The notes beneath the pieces were generated by a model that was given only the letters and a program-made list of their open reading frames with translations, ran no database searches and was not told the DNA's origin. This document shows positions 27,284 through 34,483 of a stretch of 34,483 bases of DNA, piece after piece. The stretch comes from an uncultured Flavobacteriales bacterium (lineage in GTDB: Bacteria; Bacteroidota; Bacteroidia; Flavobacteriales_D; Crocinitomicaceae), in the NCBI GenBank assembly GCA_903860985.1, contig CAIOSO010000122.1, positions 1-34,483 on the forward strand. Direction: 5' to 3'. Position numbers and translations under genes: made by a program. Every line of letters starts with the position of its first letter. Within the stretch, counting starts at the first letter, position 1.

Positions 27284-27494
27284 TGAAATAAGGAGAGAAA
27301 CAGGATTCTTTTTATATGTAGAAGTTGACAGGCTGCTTGGAGAGGCAGTTTCATTTTCTAGTTTGATAAGAGTTTAATAGTTTTTGTTGACGTCCCTCGG
27401 GAATATATATAAAAAGAGCCTGTCCTTATTACTTAAAACGTACCACTCAGACTTTAATGTCTACTACTAGGAAGGGCTGAAAAGCCCTTTTTTT
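27284..27494 (+). ncRNA. Candidate small structured RNA (unassigned)
   Basis: The stretch between two terminators has no usable ORF, yet ends in a plus-strand terminator that no protein gene needs. It contains a long-range perfect 8-bp pairing GACAGGCT (27327-27334) with AGCCTGTC (27417-27424), an alternative local hairpin CTGCTTGGAGAGGCAG (27333-27348), a small hairpin AGAC-TTTAAT-GTCT, and the terminal hairpin at 27472-27489. This layout, an enclosed internal loop followed by a terminator, is compatible with a 6S-like or other regulatory RNA, but no family could be recognised. The 5' end is set from the weak -7 element and is uncertain. It could also be a decayed region with chance pairings. 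Confidence 0.35.
27472..27494 (+). terminator. Rho-independent terminator overlapping the end of the convergent cyclase gene
   Basis: Stem AAGGGCT (27472-27478) / AGCCCTT (27483-27489), loop GAAA, followed by a T-run (27488-27494). The T-run is on the plus-strand side, so it stops rightward transcripts. Its tail overlaps the stop codon of the minus-strand cyclase (27493-27495). Confidence 0.8.
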
Positions 27495-28233
27495 ATTGTA
27501 TCTTATATAGGACTGGTCTACTTGGACTCGCATCATTATTAAATGCGGCCATCTGAATTTCAAGAATGTAGTTTCCGTCCAGCACTTCATTTGGGACATA
27601 AATCAATTCCGTAATGGTTCGTCCGAAATTTGGATTATTTGGCACACTCCAAAAAGCATGGTGAAAAATTAATTCGCCTCCATCCTCTTCCCGATCCACA
27701 GAAGGTTGATCAATCAAAAAATGTTTCACATCAAATTCATTCAATAATTCCACGATTTCTACATCAAAATAACATGGATTTGTTCCAGAGTAATTCAACG
27801 CTTTTTTCTTTGACGTATTTGGTAGCGTGCGGATTATTAGCGCCTCAGAAAATTCTTTAGTTAAAAAAGGTGCGATTTGTTCGGCTTGAACCACAAAGTC
27901 TCCATTTTCCAATTGCATCGGATCTACGGTAATTACCCTCGCTCGATAAAAAAACTCCTTTAAGACGTCATTTACGGCATATACTTCTTGTGTTATGTGT
28001 CCACAACACTCCGTATGCGTTCCATGTCCATGCGGATTAAAAAACACATCGCGGAAATTTACACTTCCCCCTTCTTTGATGCTTCCAATGAATCCATTGG
28101 CGCGAACTGCTTCCATTCGAGGTGGATCAACGTACCACGCCCTCACGTTTTCATTCGAAGCTTGCAGTGGAATAGAAAGATCGATCGCTTCGCTCGTTTC
28201 TATAAATTCGGATGTGGAAAGGTATAATCGCAT
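27493..28233 (-). CDS. Cyclase family protein (kynurenine formamidase-like fold)
   Basis: A 246-residue cytoplasmic protein of the cyclase/KynB metal-hydrolase family. The usual signature H-x-G-T-H-x-D-x-P-x-H appears here in modified form around residues 68-79: H68-G-H70-G-T-H73-T-E75-C-C-G-H79. The first His is shifted, Asp is replaced by Glu75 and the Pro by Cys77. Other features are IDLSIPL near 17-23, ALIIRTLP (about 131-138), and FLIDQPSVDREEDGGE near 170-190, as in family members. The family hydrolyses N-formylkynurenine, isatin and similar compounds, but the actual substrate here is unknown. It is divergent from glyS, with a 100-base shared promoter region. Confidence 0.85.
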   Translation of the reverse strand: MRLYLSTSEFIETSEAIDLSIPLQASNENVRAWYVDPPRMEAVRANGFIGSIKEGGSVNFRDVFFNPHGHGTHTECCGHITQEVYAVNDVLKEFFYRARVITVDPMQLENGDFVVQAEQIAPFLTKEFSEALIIRTLPNTSKKKALNYSGTNPCYFDVEIVELLNEFDVKHFLIDQPSVDREEDGGELIFHHAFWSVPNNPNFGRTITELIYVPNEVLDGNYILEIQMAAFNNDASPSRPVLYKIQ

Positions 28234-28237
28234 AAGG

Positions 28238-28270
28238 TAAAAGTACGCAATCGCGGCAATCTATCAAAAA
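28238..28270 (-). promoter_or_regulatory. Promoter for the cyclase gene (TTTTTG-N19-TACTTTTA)
   Basis: On the minus strand TTTTTG (complement of 28265-28270) is followed after 19 bases by TACTTTTA (complement of 28238-28245), a one-mismatch version of TAnnTTTG with ideal spacing. The predicted start is at about 28234, one base before the ATG at 28233, so the mRNA would be essentially leaderless. Confidence 0.45.
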
Positions 28271-28295
28271 TGCCTTGTTGAAATTGTTTTCAGAA

Positions 28296-28329
28296 TTTGA
28301 CGCTCAAATCTTAAGAAGGGCTAACTTTG
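28296..28329 (+). promoter_or_regulatory. Promoter for glyS (TTTG-N22-TAACTTTG)
   Basis: TAACTTTG at 28322-28329 is a perfect -7 element, the same octamer as before sucA, and TTTG at 28296-28299 lies 22 bases upstream, inside the expected -33 window. The element ends only 4 bases before the glyS ATG at 28334, so transcription should start at or next to the start codon. Confidence 0.6.
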
Positions 28330-28333
28330 CATC

Positions 28334-29875
28334 ATGGATCAAAATCAAGACAAACTCAAGGACATTATTTCGCATTCAAAAGAATACGGATTTATTTTTC
28401 CCTCATCGGAAATTTACGACGGACTCGCAGCAACTTACGACTACGGACAATTGGGTTCTGAGTTAAAAAATAACCTTAAAACATACTGGTGGAAAGCAAT
28501 GGTGCAAATGCACGAAAACATTGTTGGAATTGACGCATCCATCTTTATGCATCCAACAACATGGAAAGCTTCCGGACACGTAGATGCATTTAATGATCCA
28601 TTGATTGATAATAAAGATTCCAAAAAAAGATACCGCGCAGATGTTCTTTTAGAAGAACACATGGAGAAAATCCGCCAGAAAATAGAAAAAGAAGTCGAAA
28701 AAGGAAAAAATCGCTTCGGAGCTGATTTCGACGAAACACAATTTAGAGCTACGAATCCAAATGTGCAACGCAACGCGGAAAAGATTCTCTCCATTGAAAA
28801 CCGGATGCGCGATGCTTTGGAAAACAACGATTTAGATGCCGTTCGAAACTTGATTGTCGATTTGGAAATCGTTTGTCCCGTTTCTGGTTCTAAAAACTGG
28901 ACAGATGTCCGCCAGTTTAATTTAATGTTCTCTACAGAACTAGGTTCCGTTGCAGGTGATGCCTCAACGATTTATTTGCGTCCAGAAACAGCACAGGGAA
29001 TTTTTGTCAATTTCTTGAATGTTCAAAAATCTGGTAGAATGAAAATTCCTTTCGGAATTGCCCAAATTGGAAAAGCCTTCCGAAATGAAATCGTTGCCCG
29101 TCAGTTCATTTTCCGCATGCGCGAATTCGAACAAATGGAAATGCAGTTCTTTGTCCGTCCAGGAGAAGAAATGAAATGGTACGCATACTGGAAAGATGCA
29201 CGTGAAAAATGGCACAAAAACCTCGGACTTGGAGCAAATTTGTACCGTTTTCATGACCACATCAAATTAGCGCACTATGCAAACGCTGCTTGTGATATCG
29301 AATACAATTTCCCTATGGGATTCAAAGAATTGGAAGGGATTCACTCACGCACCGACTTCGATTTAAAGCAACACGAACAATTCTCGGGTAAAAAATTACA
29401 GTTCTTTGATCCAGAATTAAATCAAAGTTATGTGCCATATGTCGTGGAAACATCCGTTGGACTAGACCGCATGTTCTTGTCCGTTTTGAGCGCGGCATAC
29501 CAAAATGAGAAATTAGAAGATGGATCGGAACGTGTTGTTTTACGCATTCCAGCTGTACTAGCTCCATACAAAGCTGCCGTTTTACCGTTGGTGAAAAAAG
29601 ATGGACTTCCTGAAAAAGCGCGTGAAATCATGAAGCAACTTCAGTTTGACTACTCCATTCAATACGATGAAAAAGATTCCATCGGAAAACGTTACCGCCG
29701 ACAAGATGCGATTGGAACACCGTTCTCTATTACCATCGATCACCAGACCTTGACAGATAATATGGTTACTGTTCGAGATCGCGATACCATGGAACAAATT
29801 CGAATTGACATTTCAGACATCGAAGGACTTTTAGCCGAGAAAGCGAGTTGGAAAAGTGTGCTAAGCACTTTATAG
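28334..29875 (+). CDS. glyS: Glycine--tRNA ligase, single-chain class II type
   Basis: Charges tRNA-Gly with glycine; the single-chain (alpha2, eukaryote/archaeal-like) form usual in Bacteroidota. The N terminus HSKEYGFIFPSSEIYDGLAATYDYGQLG is the conserved motif 1 region. Motif 2 is FRNEIVARQFIFRMREFEQMEMQFF (about residues 250-275), and motif 3 is VGLDRMFLSVL near 375. The anticodon-binding domain occupies the last ~110 residues (VLAPYKAAVLPLVKK to ITIDHQTLTDNMVTVRDRDTMEQ). Length 513 is normal. The ATG at 28334 is supported by direct alignment with the usual family start, even though it follows the promoter immediately. A short secreted-protein gene starts 7 bases after its stop. Confidence 0.97.
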   Translation: MDQNQDKLKDIISHSKEYGFIFPSSEIYDGLAATYDYGQLGSELKNNLKTYWWKAMVQMHENIVGIDASIFMHPTTWKASGHVDAFNDPLIDNKDSKKRYRADVLLEEHMEKIRQKIEKEVEKGKNRFGADFDETQFRATNPNVQRNAEKILSIENRMRDALENNDLDAVRNLIVDLEIVCPVSGSKNWTDVRQFNLMFSTELGSVAGDASTIYLRPETAQGIFVNFLNVQKSGRMKIPFGIAQIGKAFRNEIVARQFIFRMREFEQMEMQFFVRPGEEMKWYAYWKDAREKWHKNLGLGANLYRFHDHIKLAHYANAACDIEYNFPMGFKELEGIHSRTDFDLKQHEQFSGKKLQFFDPELNQSYVPYVVETSVGLDRMFLSVLSAAYQNEKLEDGSERVVLRIPAVLAPYKAAVLPLVKKDGLPEKAREIMKQLQFDYSIQYDEKDSIGKRYRRQDAIGTPFSITIDHQTLTDNMVTVRDRDTMEQIRIDISDIEGLLAEKASWKSVLSTL

Positions 29876-29882
29876 AAATATA

Positions 29883-30776
29883 GTGAGAATCGGACTTTTT
29901 TTACTGCTGCTTTTCATTCTTCCACTAAAAGGACAAGTACAAATATTGCTCAATCAAGAAGGTGAAGCCTTTACTGATGTACCTTTTTTCAATCCTGATG
30001 TGATTCGTGCAAATCACATTAAATCCATGGAAGGAAACTACTCCACAAAAAAAACAGGAGAAGTCATTCGTGAAACGACCGATTGGTTTCGATACCGCTT
30101 CGACGAAAATGGACGACTCATCGAAAGCCTCGATATTCGAACAGTGAAAAACAAAAAAGACAGCACCCTGAATCAATATCAGTACAATACACGAAATCAG
30201 CTCGTTGCGCATCGAAAAACAGAAAACGGCGGATTTACCAACATAAAACAAACGTATGACACCCTAAACCGAGTGGAATCTGAAGGGATTTATCGGGAAC
30301 TTTATCATTATCAAAAAGATCAAGTGCTGCAGTCAAATCTCGTGAATACGGAATATTTTCAATACATCCTACGTCCAAACGAACACGAAAAAGTGCGTTT
30401 TAACTCCTATAAACTTCCATACCTCAACGAGGTGAGGCATTACAATAGCGATGGTTACCTAACGGAAGAAAAAAGCAATTACCGCATGAGCTCCATTGAG
30501 CACTCCACGAAATATGCCTACAATGATCGAGGACTCTTGGAATCAAAATCCCATTACAATGAAAAAGATGCATTAGCGGATGAAGAATGGAAATACCGTT
30601 ATGACCTTTTTGGAAATTTAATCGAAGTACACTATTTCAGGTATGGTCAACTTCAAAAAGACCTTCAAATCGTTTTCGATACAAAAACACAACTTCTTGG
30701 TTCAACCATTCAACGCGATGTTGCCACAAATTTTATGCTCATCCTTCGTTTTACCAAATTCACCTATTACCCATAA
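29883..30776 (+). CDS. Secreted protein with YD/RHS-like repeats, unknown function
   Basis: A 297-residue exported protein with a GTG start and signal peptide (about 1-18, RIGLFLLLLFILPLKGQ). The mature part contains several degenerate YD-type repeats: YRFDENGRLIESL, YQYNTRNQLVAH, HYNSDGYLTEEK, YAYNDRGLLESKSHYNEKDAL and YRYDLFGNLIEVHYF. The repeats are short, and no RHS core, toxin or immunity domain is present, so it is not a polymorphic toxin. Such stand-alone YD-like proteins are common in Bacteroidota and of unknown role. It lacks a T9SS tail. The 7-base distance to glyS suggests co-transcription. Coding is supported by the consistent signal peptide and repeat structure. Confidence 0.75.
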   Translation: MRIGLFLLLLFILPLKGQVQILLNQEGEAFTDVPFFNPDVIRANHIKSMEGNYSTKKTGEVIRETTDWFRYRFDENGRLIESLDIRTVKNKKDSTLNQYQYNTRNQLVAHRKTENGGFTNIKQTYDTLNRVESEGIYRELYHYQKDQVLQSNLVNTEYFQYILRPNEHEKVRFNSYKLPYLNEVRHYNSDGYLTEEKSNYRMSSIEHSTKYAYNDRGLLESKSHYNEKDALADEEWKYRYDLFGNLIEVHYFRYGQLQKDLQIVFDTKTQLLGSTIQRDVATNFMLILRFTKFTYYP

Positions 30777-30875
30777 AACCCGCATTTCTTAAATCTCAAC
30801 GCTAGCATTTTTTTTCTCCTTGTTTTTTCGGAAATTTGGCATGAAAATAGGTGGGACACCTTAAAAAGACTGATT

Positions 30876-33800
30876 ATGAAAAAATGGTACATTCTTAGCA
30901 TTCTCTTACTAAGTTTCACTTTTGCAAACGCACAACGAATCAACTATGATATTAATTCCAAGTGGTTTTTTGGATTAAATGCAGGTGTAACTTGGAATAC
31001 GAACGATGTAAAAAATGTCAATAGCTCCGGTTATGGACTTATTCTAGGTCGCTCATACAATTACGATTATGGGAAAAAAATCAGTTTTGATATACGCGGT
31101 CGTTACCTAGCAGGGACTTGGGTTGGACAAGATACTACGGCTTTTTCCTTGGTAAATTATCAAGGCGGGCCTTTGAATAGTTACAACGTTGACAGTAATT
31201 CAATCTATGTGAATAATTTTCAAACAGATGTTCGACGTTTAAGCTTAGAATTGGTTTTGCACCTCAATCGAATACATGAAAGAACTGGATTTGACCCCTA
31301 TGTTTTTGGTGGGATTGGTTTAACTTGGACACAAACCTTTGGCGATCTGATACAATCTGCTGATTCAACGTCCATTTACGACTACTCTTCATTGCAACAA
31401 GCTGGTCCAATTGGGCCACAATTATCAACCACACTCGATGGACTATATGAAACAAGATTAGATGGTGGGTCAAACAACGAATACTTAGTAAAATGGATGC
31501 CGAGTTTAGGATTTGGACTTGGTTACCAACTTGGTAAAAGAACGAGTCTTGGGATTGAACACAAAACAACATTTACAAGAGGAGATTCCTTTGATGGGTA
31601 CATTTCTGCTACACCTCGATTGAAAAATGATTGGTACCATTACACTTCCGCTTACCTACGAATTAACTTTAAATCTCGTGGTGGAAATACCTCTGAGAAC
31701 AACTCGAGCAATGTGAACAATTACACCTCGACAACGAATTGTCCGAAACCAGTTATTACATTGGTTTCAGGCAATAATAAAACCGTAACAAACAGTCAAT
31801 ACCGCATTGAATTTAAGGTGAGTAACTTATTGAATGCTAGCGGAGCGACGTTTCTGAACGACCAAAATCAACCAGTACTTTTTAATTACAATGCCTCAAC
31901 AAATATGTTGGATGCGATGGTTTCGTTACATGATGGTCAAAATAGATTTTACCTGACCGCTAGTAACAGTTGCGGAAATGAAACAGCTACAGTACTGGTA
32001 ACCTTATTAAACTGTATCACTCCTACCGCTACTTTTACGAGTCCAAACGGTGGGAATATCACCGTGAAAACAAACGACTTTGCGTTTAGCGCTGTCGTTC
32101 ACGGAACTGTAAACGCAAATGGAATCAAATTAATGATGAATGGAATGGCGCTAAACGGCGCGACGTACAATCAAACAAATGGATTGATTCAACGTGCCAT
32201 CATATTAGTTCCTGGAGTCAACACAATTCAATTGACCGTAACCAACGACTGTGGAACGAATTCGTATACAGCGACCATCAACTACGACAATTGCGTTCCA
32301 GTAAGCTTGCAATTTTTAAACCCAAGTGCTTCGGGAACAACGACCAACTCCGCAACTTACACGATTGGTGCTGCGCTGACGGGAAGTTTGACAAATGCAC
32401 AAGTGAAGGTATTCCAAAACGGACTTCAAATTCCAAATGTGGTGGTTCAAGCGAATGGACAAATCCAAATACCAACAACATTGATTGCCGGAATCAACAC
32501 CTTCAACATGGAAGTCAGTAATGGCTGCGGAAACGATGCAGAACTGACCACCATCAATTATCAAAATTGTAATGCTCCCACGATTTCGATCCAAAGTCCA
32601 TTACAGAATCAATCACTGACGGCTACATCAAATGCTATTCGCTTGAAATCAATCGTAAACAACGTTGCCACAAAGCAAAACATCAAAGTGATTGTAAACG
32701 GAATCGAGCAATCGAATTTCACCTTCAATGCTTCTACAGGTGCCGTAGAATTAGGATTAAGTCCAGTTAATGGTGCCAACAGCATCACCATTACCGCATC
32801 GAATAACTGTGGTTCTGATGTCGAAACGATCCAATTTAACTTCATCAATTGTACGGGAATTACACCAAACGTCAGCATCCTTTCCGCAGGAGGAACAACC
32901 AATACAGCGATTTACGCTTTATTGGCGAACACAATGAGTATTGGAAACGTGGCGCCATCTGGACAAATAGTCACGGTGACACAAAATGGTTCTCCAATCG
33001 CATTCAATCAAATTTCCGGACAAATCAATGCCGTGACAACCTTGATTCCAGGTGTAAATACCTTTGTTGTAACAGCAACAACTGCTTCATGTGGAAGTGA
33101 TTCCAAAACAATCACCGTGAATTACAACAACTGCATCGCACCTCAAATCACCTTGATTCAACCAACGACCACCGGTGGAACAAGCAATAACGGAACACTT
33201 CAATTTAAAGCTAGTGCCACAAATATTGTTCAATCACAAAACATCCAGTTGGTTAAAAACGGACAACAAATTCCTTTCACTTTTGCGAACGGAATCATTG
33301 ATGCAAACATTACCTTAACAAATGGCATCAATACAATTACCTTATCCGTGAACAATGCGTGTGGAAACGATGCGGAAACGTTTACGGTGAACTATGTTCA
33401 ATGTATTCCACCAACCATTCAATTAAATTCCTCGATTCCATCCGGAACGACCGTAACAAATGCAAACTTTCCGTTTAGCGCGAACGTACTAGGAGCAACG
33501 TATCAAAATATGAGTTTGAAATTAAATGGTGTTGCTACTGCGTTCAATAATGGAAATGATGCGGTAACAGCAGCACTCGTTCTTGCTCCAGGTTTAAATA
33601 CCATTATCTTCAATGCCAGCAATAACTGTGGCGTGGATGTGGAAACGATTACCGTTACTTACGATAATTGTATTGCTCCTACCATTTCAAACTTCTCAAA
33701 CAATGCAAGTACAGTCGTTTCTGTTGCCAATGCTTCACAAACCATTACGGCAACTGTTGCTCACGCAACTGCTCAGAACATCGTCTTTACACAAAATGGA

Positions 33801-34483
33801 ATTCAACGTCCGTTTAGCTTAGTGAATGGGCAATTCAGCGCGACAGTGAATCCTGTTTCAGGTCTGAATTCCTTTGTTTTAACAGTGAGCAACAATTGTG
33901 GAACCGATCAACATAACTGGAACATTCAATTTACACCGTGTACAGCACCAACGATTGGTATAACGAATCCAAGCAACAGCGGTACTTCTGTAAATGCGGC
34001 AAGTTTTGCTTTTCAAGCGAACGTGCAAAACATGACAAGCGCTCAAGGAATGCTCCTCAGCCTCAATGGAACAAGCATTTCGAACTTCAATTTCAACAGT
34101 GGAACAGTAACCGCGAATCTTACTCTTCAAAATGGATTGAATACAATCGTTTTGAAAGCGACAAATGCATGTGGAACGGATATTAAAACCATCACGATTT
34201 TCTACACCAATTGTACCGCACCCGTCGTTATTATTTCGAGTCCAACAAATGCAAACGGCACGGTTGCCTCAGCTGCCTACACCTTTGGAGCGGCTATTCA
34301 AAACATCACAAACCAACAAGGACTGATGTTGAGTTTGAATGGTTCAGCCGTGACAAATTATACCTTCACGAATGGACAACTCTCCGCAGCGGTTAACCTT
34401 GCTTCCGGCATGAATACGTTTGTGATAAACGCGACGAACGCATGTGGCACGGACATGAAATCACTCACTGTGAATTACTTAAA
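30876..34483 (+). CDS. Large exported protein: barrel-like N-terminal domain plus ten Ig-like Cys repeats (3' end outside window)
   Basis: An open frame from ATG 30876 to the right edge (1202 codons, no stop), so the gene is truncated by the window. Signal peptide about 1-20 (KKWYILSILLLSFTFANA-Q). Residues 21-270 resemble an outer-membrane beta-barrel protein: FFGLNAGVTW, alternating strands, FDPYVFGGIGLTW, MPSLGFGLGYQLGKRTSLGIEH and a final strand AYLRINFK. After an Asn/Ser-rich linker, ten tandem repeats of 89-94 residues begin at Cys codons 31740, 32013, 32292, 32568, 32850, 33132, 33402, 33669, 33939 and 34212. Each has an internal N-[NASDG]-x-C-G near its end and an N-C at the junction, an Ig-like beta-sandwich pattern. 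The function is unknown; a surface adhesin or envelope-anchored stalk is likely. OmpA or T9SS domains may follow outside the window. Confidence 0.85.
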   Translation, partial: MKKWYILSILLLSFTFANAQRINYDINSKWFFGLNAGVTWNTNDVKNVNSSGYGLILGRSYNYDYGKKISFDIRGRYLAGTWVGQDTTAFSLVNYQGGPLNSYNVDSNSIYVNNFQTDVRRLSLELVLHLNRIHERTGFDPYVFGGIGLTWTQTFGDLIQSADSTSIYDYSSLQQAGPIGPQLSTTLDGLYETRLDGGSNNEYLVKWMPSLGFGLGYQLGKRTSLGIEHKTTFTRGDSFDGYISATPRLKNDWYHYTSAYLRINFKSRGGNTSENNSSNVNNYTSTTNCPKPVITLVSGNNKTVTNSQYRIEFKVSNLLNASGATFLNDQNQPVLFNYNASTNMLDAMVSLHDGQNRFYLTASNSCGNETATVLVTLLNCITPTATFTSPNGGNITVKTNDFAFSAVVHGTVNANGIKLMMNGMALNGATYNQTNGLIQRAIILVPGVNTIQLTVTNDCGTNSYTATINYDNCVPVSLQFLNPSASGTTTNSATYTIGAALTGSLTNAQVKVFQNGLQIPNVVVQANGQIQIPTTLIAGINTFNMEVSNGCGNDAELTTINYQNCNAPTISIQSPLQNQSLTATSNAIRLKSIVNNVATKQNIKVIVNGIEQSNFTFNASTGAVELGLSPVNGANSITITASNNCGSDVETIQFNFINCTGITPNVSILSAGGTTNTAIYALLANTMSIGNVAPSGQIVTVTQNGSPIAFNQISGQINAVTTLIPGVNTFVVTATTASCGSDSKTITVNYNNCIAPQITLIQPTTTGGTSNNGTLQFKASATNIVQSQNIQLVKNGQQIPFTFANGIIDANITLTNGINTITLSVNNACGNDAETFTVNYVQCIPPTIQLNSSIPSGTTVTNANFPFSANVLGATYQNMSLKLNGVATAFNNGNDAVTAALVLAPGLNTIIFNASNNCGVDVETITVTYDNCIAPTISNFSNNASTVVSVANASQTITATVAHATAQNIVFTQNGIQRPFSLVNGQFSATVNPVSGLNSFVLTVSNNCGTDQHNWNIQFTPCTAPTIGITNPSNSGTSVNAASFAFQANVQNMTSAQGMLLSLNGTSISNFNFNSGTVTANLTLQNGLNTIVLKATNACGTDIKTITIFYTNCTAPVVIISSPTNANGTVASAAYTFGAAIQNITNQQGLMLSLNGSAVTNYTFTNGQLSAAVNLASGMNTFVINATNACGTDMKSLTVNYL
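31740..34483 (+). repeat. Ten tandem protein-coding repeats of about 91 codons
   Basis: Within the large exported protein, units of 273, 279, 276, 282, 282, 270, 267, 270, 273 and at least 272 bases follow each other without spacers. The tenth runs to the window edge, where the next junction cysteine would be expected within a few bases. Units are diverged at the nucleotide level but keep the Cys spacing and a G-x-N-T-x-x-x-x-[VA] strand (e.g. GVNTIQLTV, GINTFNMEV, GLNSFVLTV). The variation in length (89-94) comes from loops. Confidence 0.85.

Noticed and set aside
27493-28233. Functional link between the kynurenine-formamidase-like cyclase and kynurenine formation in MbnP
   Set aside because: The cyclase acts on free small molecules in the cytoplasm, its motif is altered, and it is on the opposite strand in a separate unit. 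The shared word kynurenine is probably coincidence.
30831-30838. GAAATTTG as a promoter for the large repeat protein
   Set aside because: One mismatch at an important position and no -33 partner at a proper distance.
30841-30864. Seven-codon upstream ORF before the large repeat protein
   Set aside because: Too short, no conserved attenuator features, and the region is ordinary 5' leader.
31264-34396. Several plus- and minus-strand ORFs of 60-106 codons
   Set aside because: They lie in other frames of the open 1202-codon barrel/Ig-repeat gene, whose repeat pattern fixes the true frame.
1-34483. Mobile elements, CRISPR arrays, prophage or tRNA genes
   Set aside because: I found no inverted terminal repeats with transposase, no regularly spaced direct repeats, no cloverleaf and no phage genes on either strand.

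Overview
The window is a chromosomal segment of a Bacteroidota bacterium, most likely Flavobacteriales. A Fluviicola/Crocinitomicaceae-like source is my guess from gene style, not proven. The lineage evidence is: a full-length SprA-type translocon of the type IX secretion system (T9SS), two proteins ending in T9SS sorting tails, a menaquinone-type MenA, and start-proximal promoters of the Bacteroidota form TAnnTTTG with almost no Shine-Dalgarno signal. No tRNA, rRNA, CRISPR array, insertion sequence or phage gene is visible. Most of the window is vertically inherited housekeeping DNA.

Layout. 1-4.4 kb, plus strand: the 3' part of menA, then etfB-etfA (electron transfer flavoprotein), a DUF151 bifunctional-nuclease protein with a UVR motif, and a 12-helix nucleoside-permease-type MFS transporter. 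4.4-5.06 kb, minus strand: an OmpR-type response regulator whose stop codon overlaps that of the transporter. 5.1-7.5 kb: a secreted trypsin-like protease with PKD, GEVED and T9SS tail domains, followed by a clear terminator. 7.9-11.9 kb: sucA-sucB, the E1 and E2 of the 2-oxoglutarate dehydrogenase complex, ended by a strong terminator. 12.0-22.7 kb: a tightly packed run of malic enzyme/PTA fusion (maeB), ruvA, the 2450-residue sprA and a GNAT acetyltransferase.

22.7-27.1 kb is the most interesting block. An ECF sigma factor, a 78-residue single-helix protein and a membrane-anchored CnrX/ZraP-like metal-sensor protein are followed, with 4-base overlaps, by an MbnP-family protein and a di-heme MbnH/cytochrome c peroxidase-family protein, then a T9SS-tagged YHYH-domain protein. 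By gene order and protein topology the first three resemble the CnrH/CnrY/CnrX sigma/anti-sigma/sensor trio. MbnP/MbnH are copper-protein partners in methanotrophs. I infer a metal-responsive (probably copper) envelope regulon that carries its own sigma factor.

27.1-27.5 kb has no protein gene but ends in a plus-strand terminator preceded by paired elements, and may encode a small structured RNA. 27.5-28.2 kb (minus) is a cyclase/KynB-fold protein, divergent from glyS (glycyl-tRNA synthetase, plus). Both promoters lie so close to their start codons that leaderless mRNAs are predicted. After glyS come a secreted YD-repeat-like protein and, running off the right edge, a large surface protein missed by closed-ORF searches because it has no stop in the window: an N-terminal barrel-like domain followed by ten Ig-like repeats of 89-94 residues with regularly placed cysteines.
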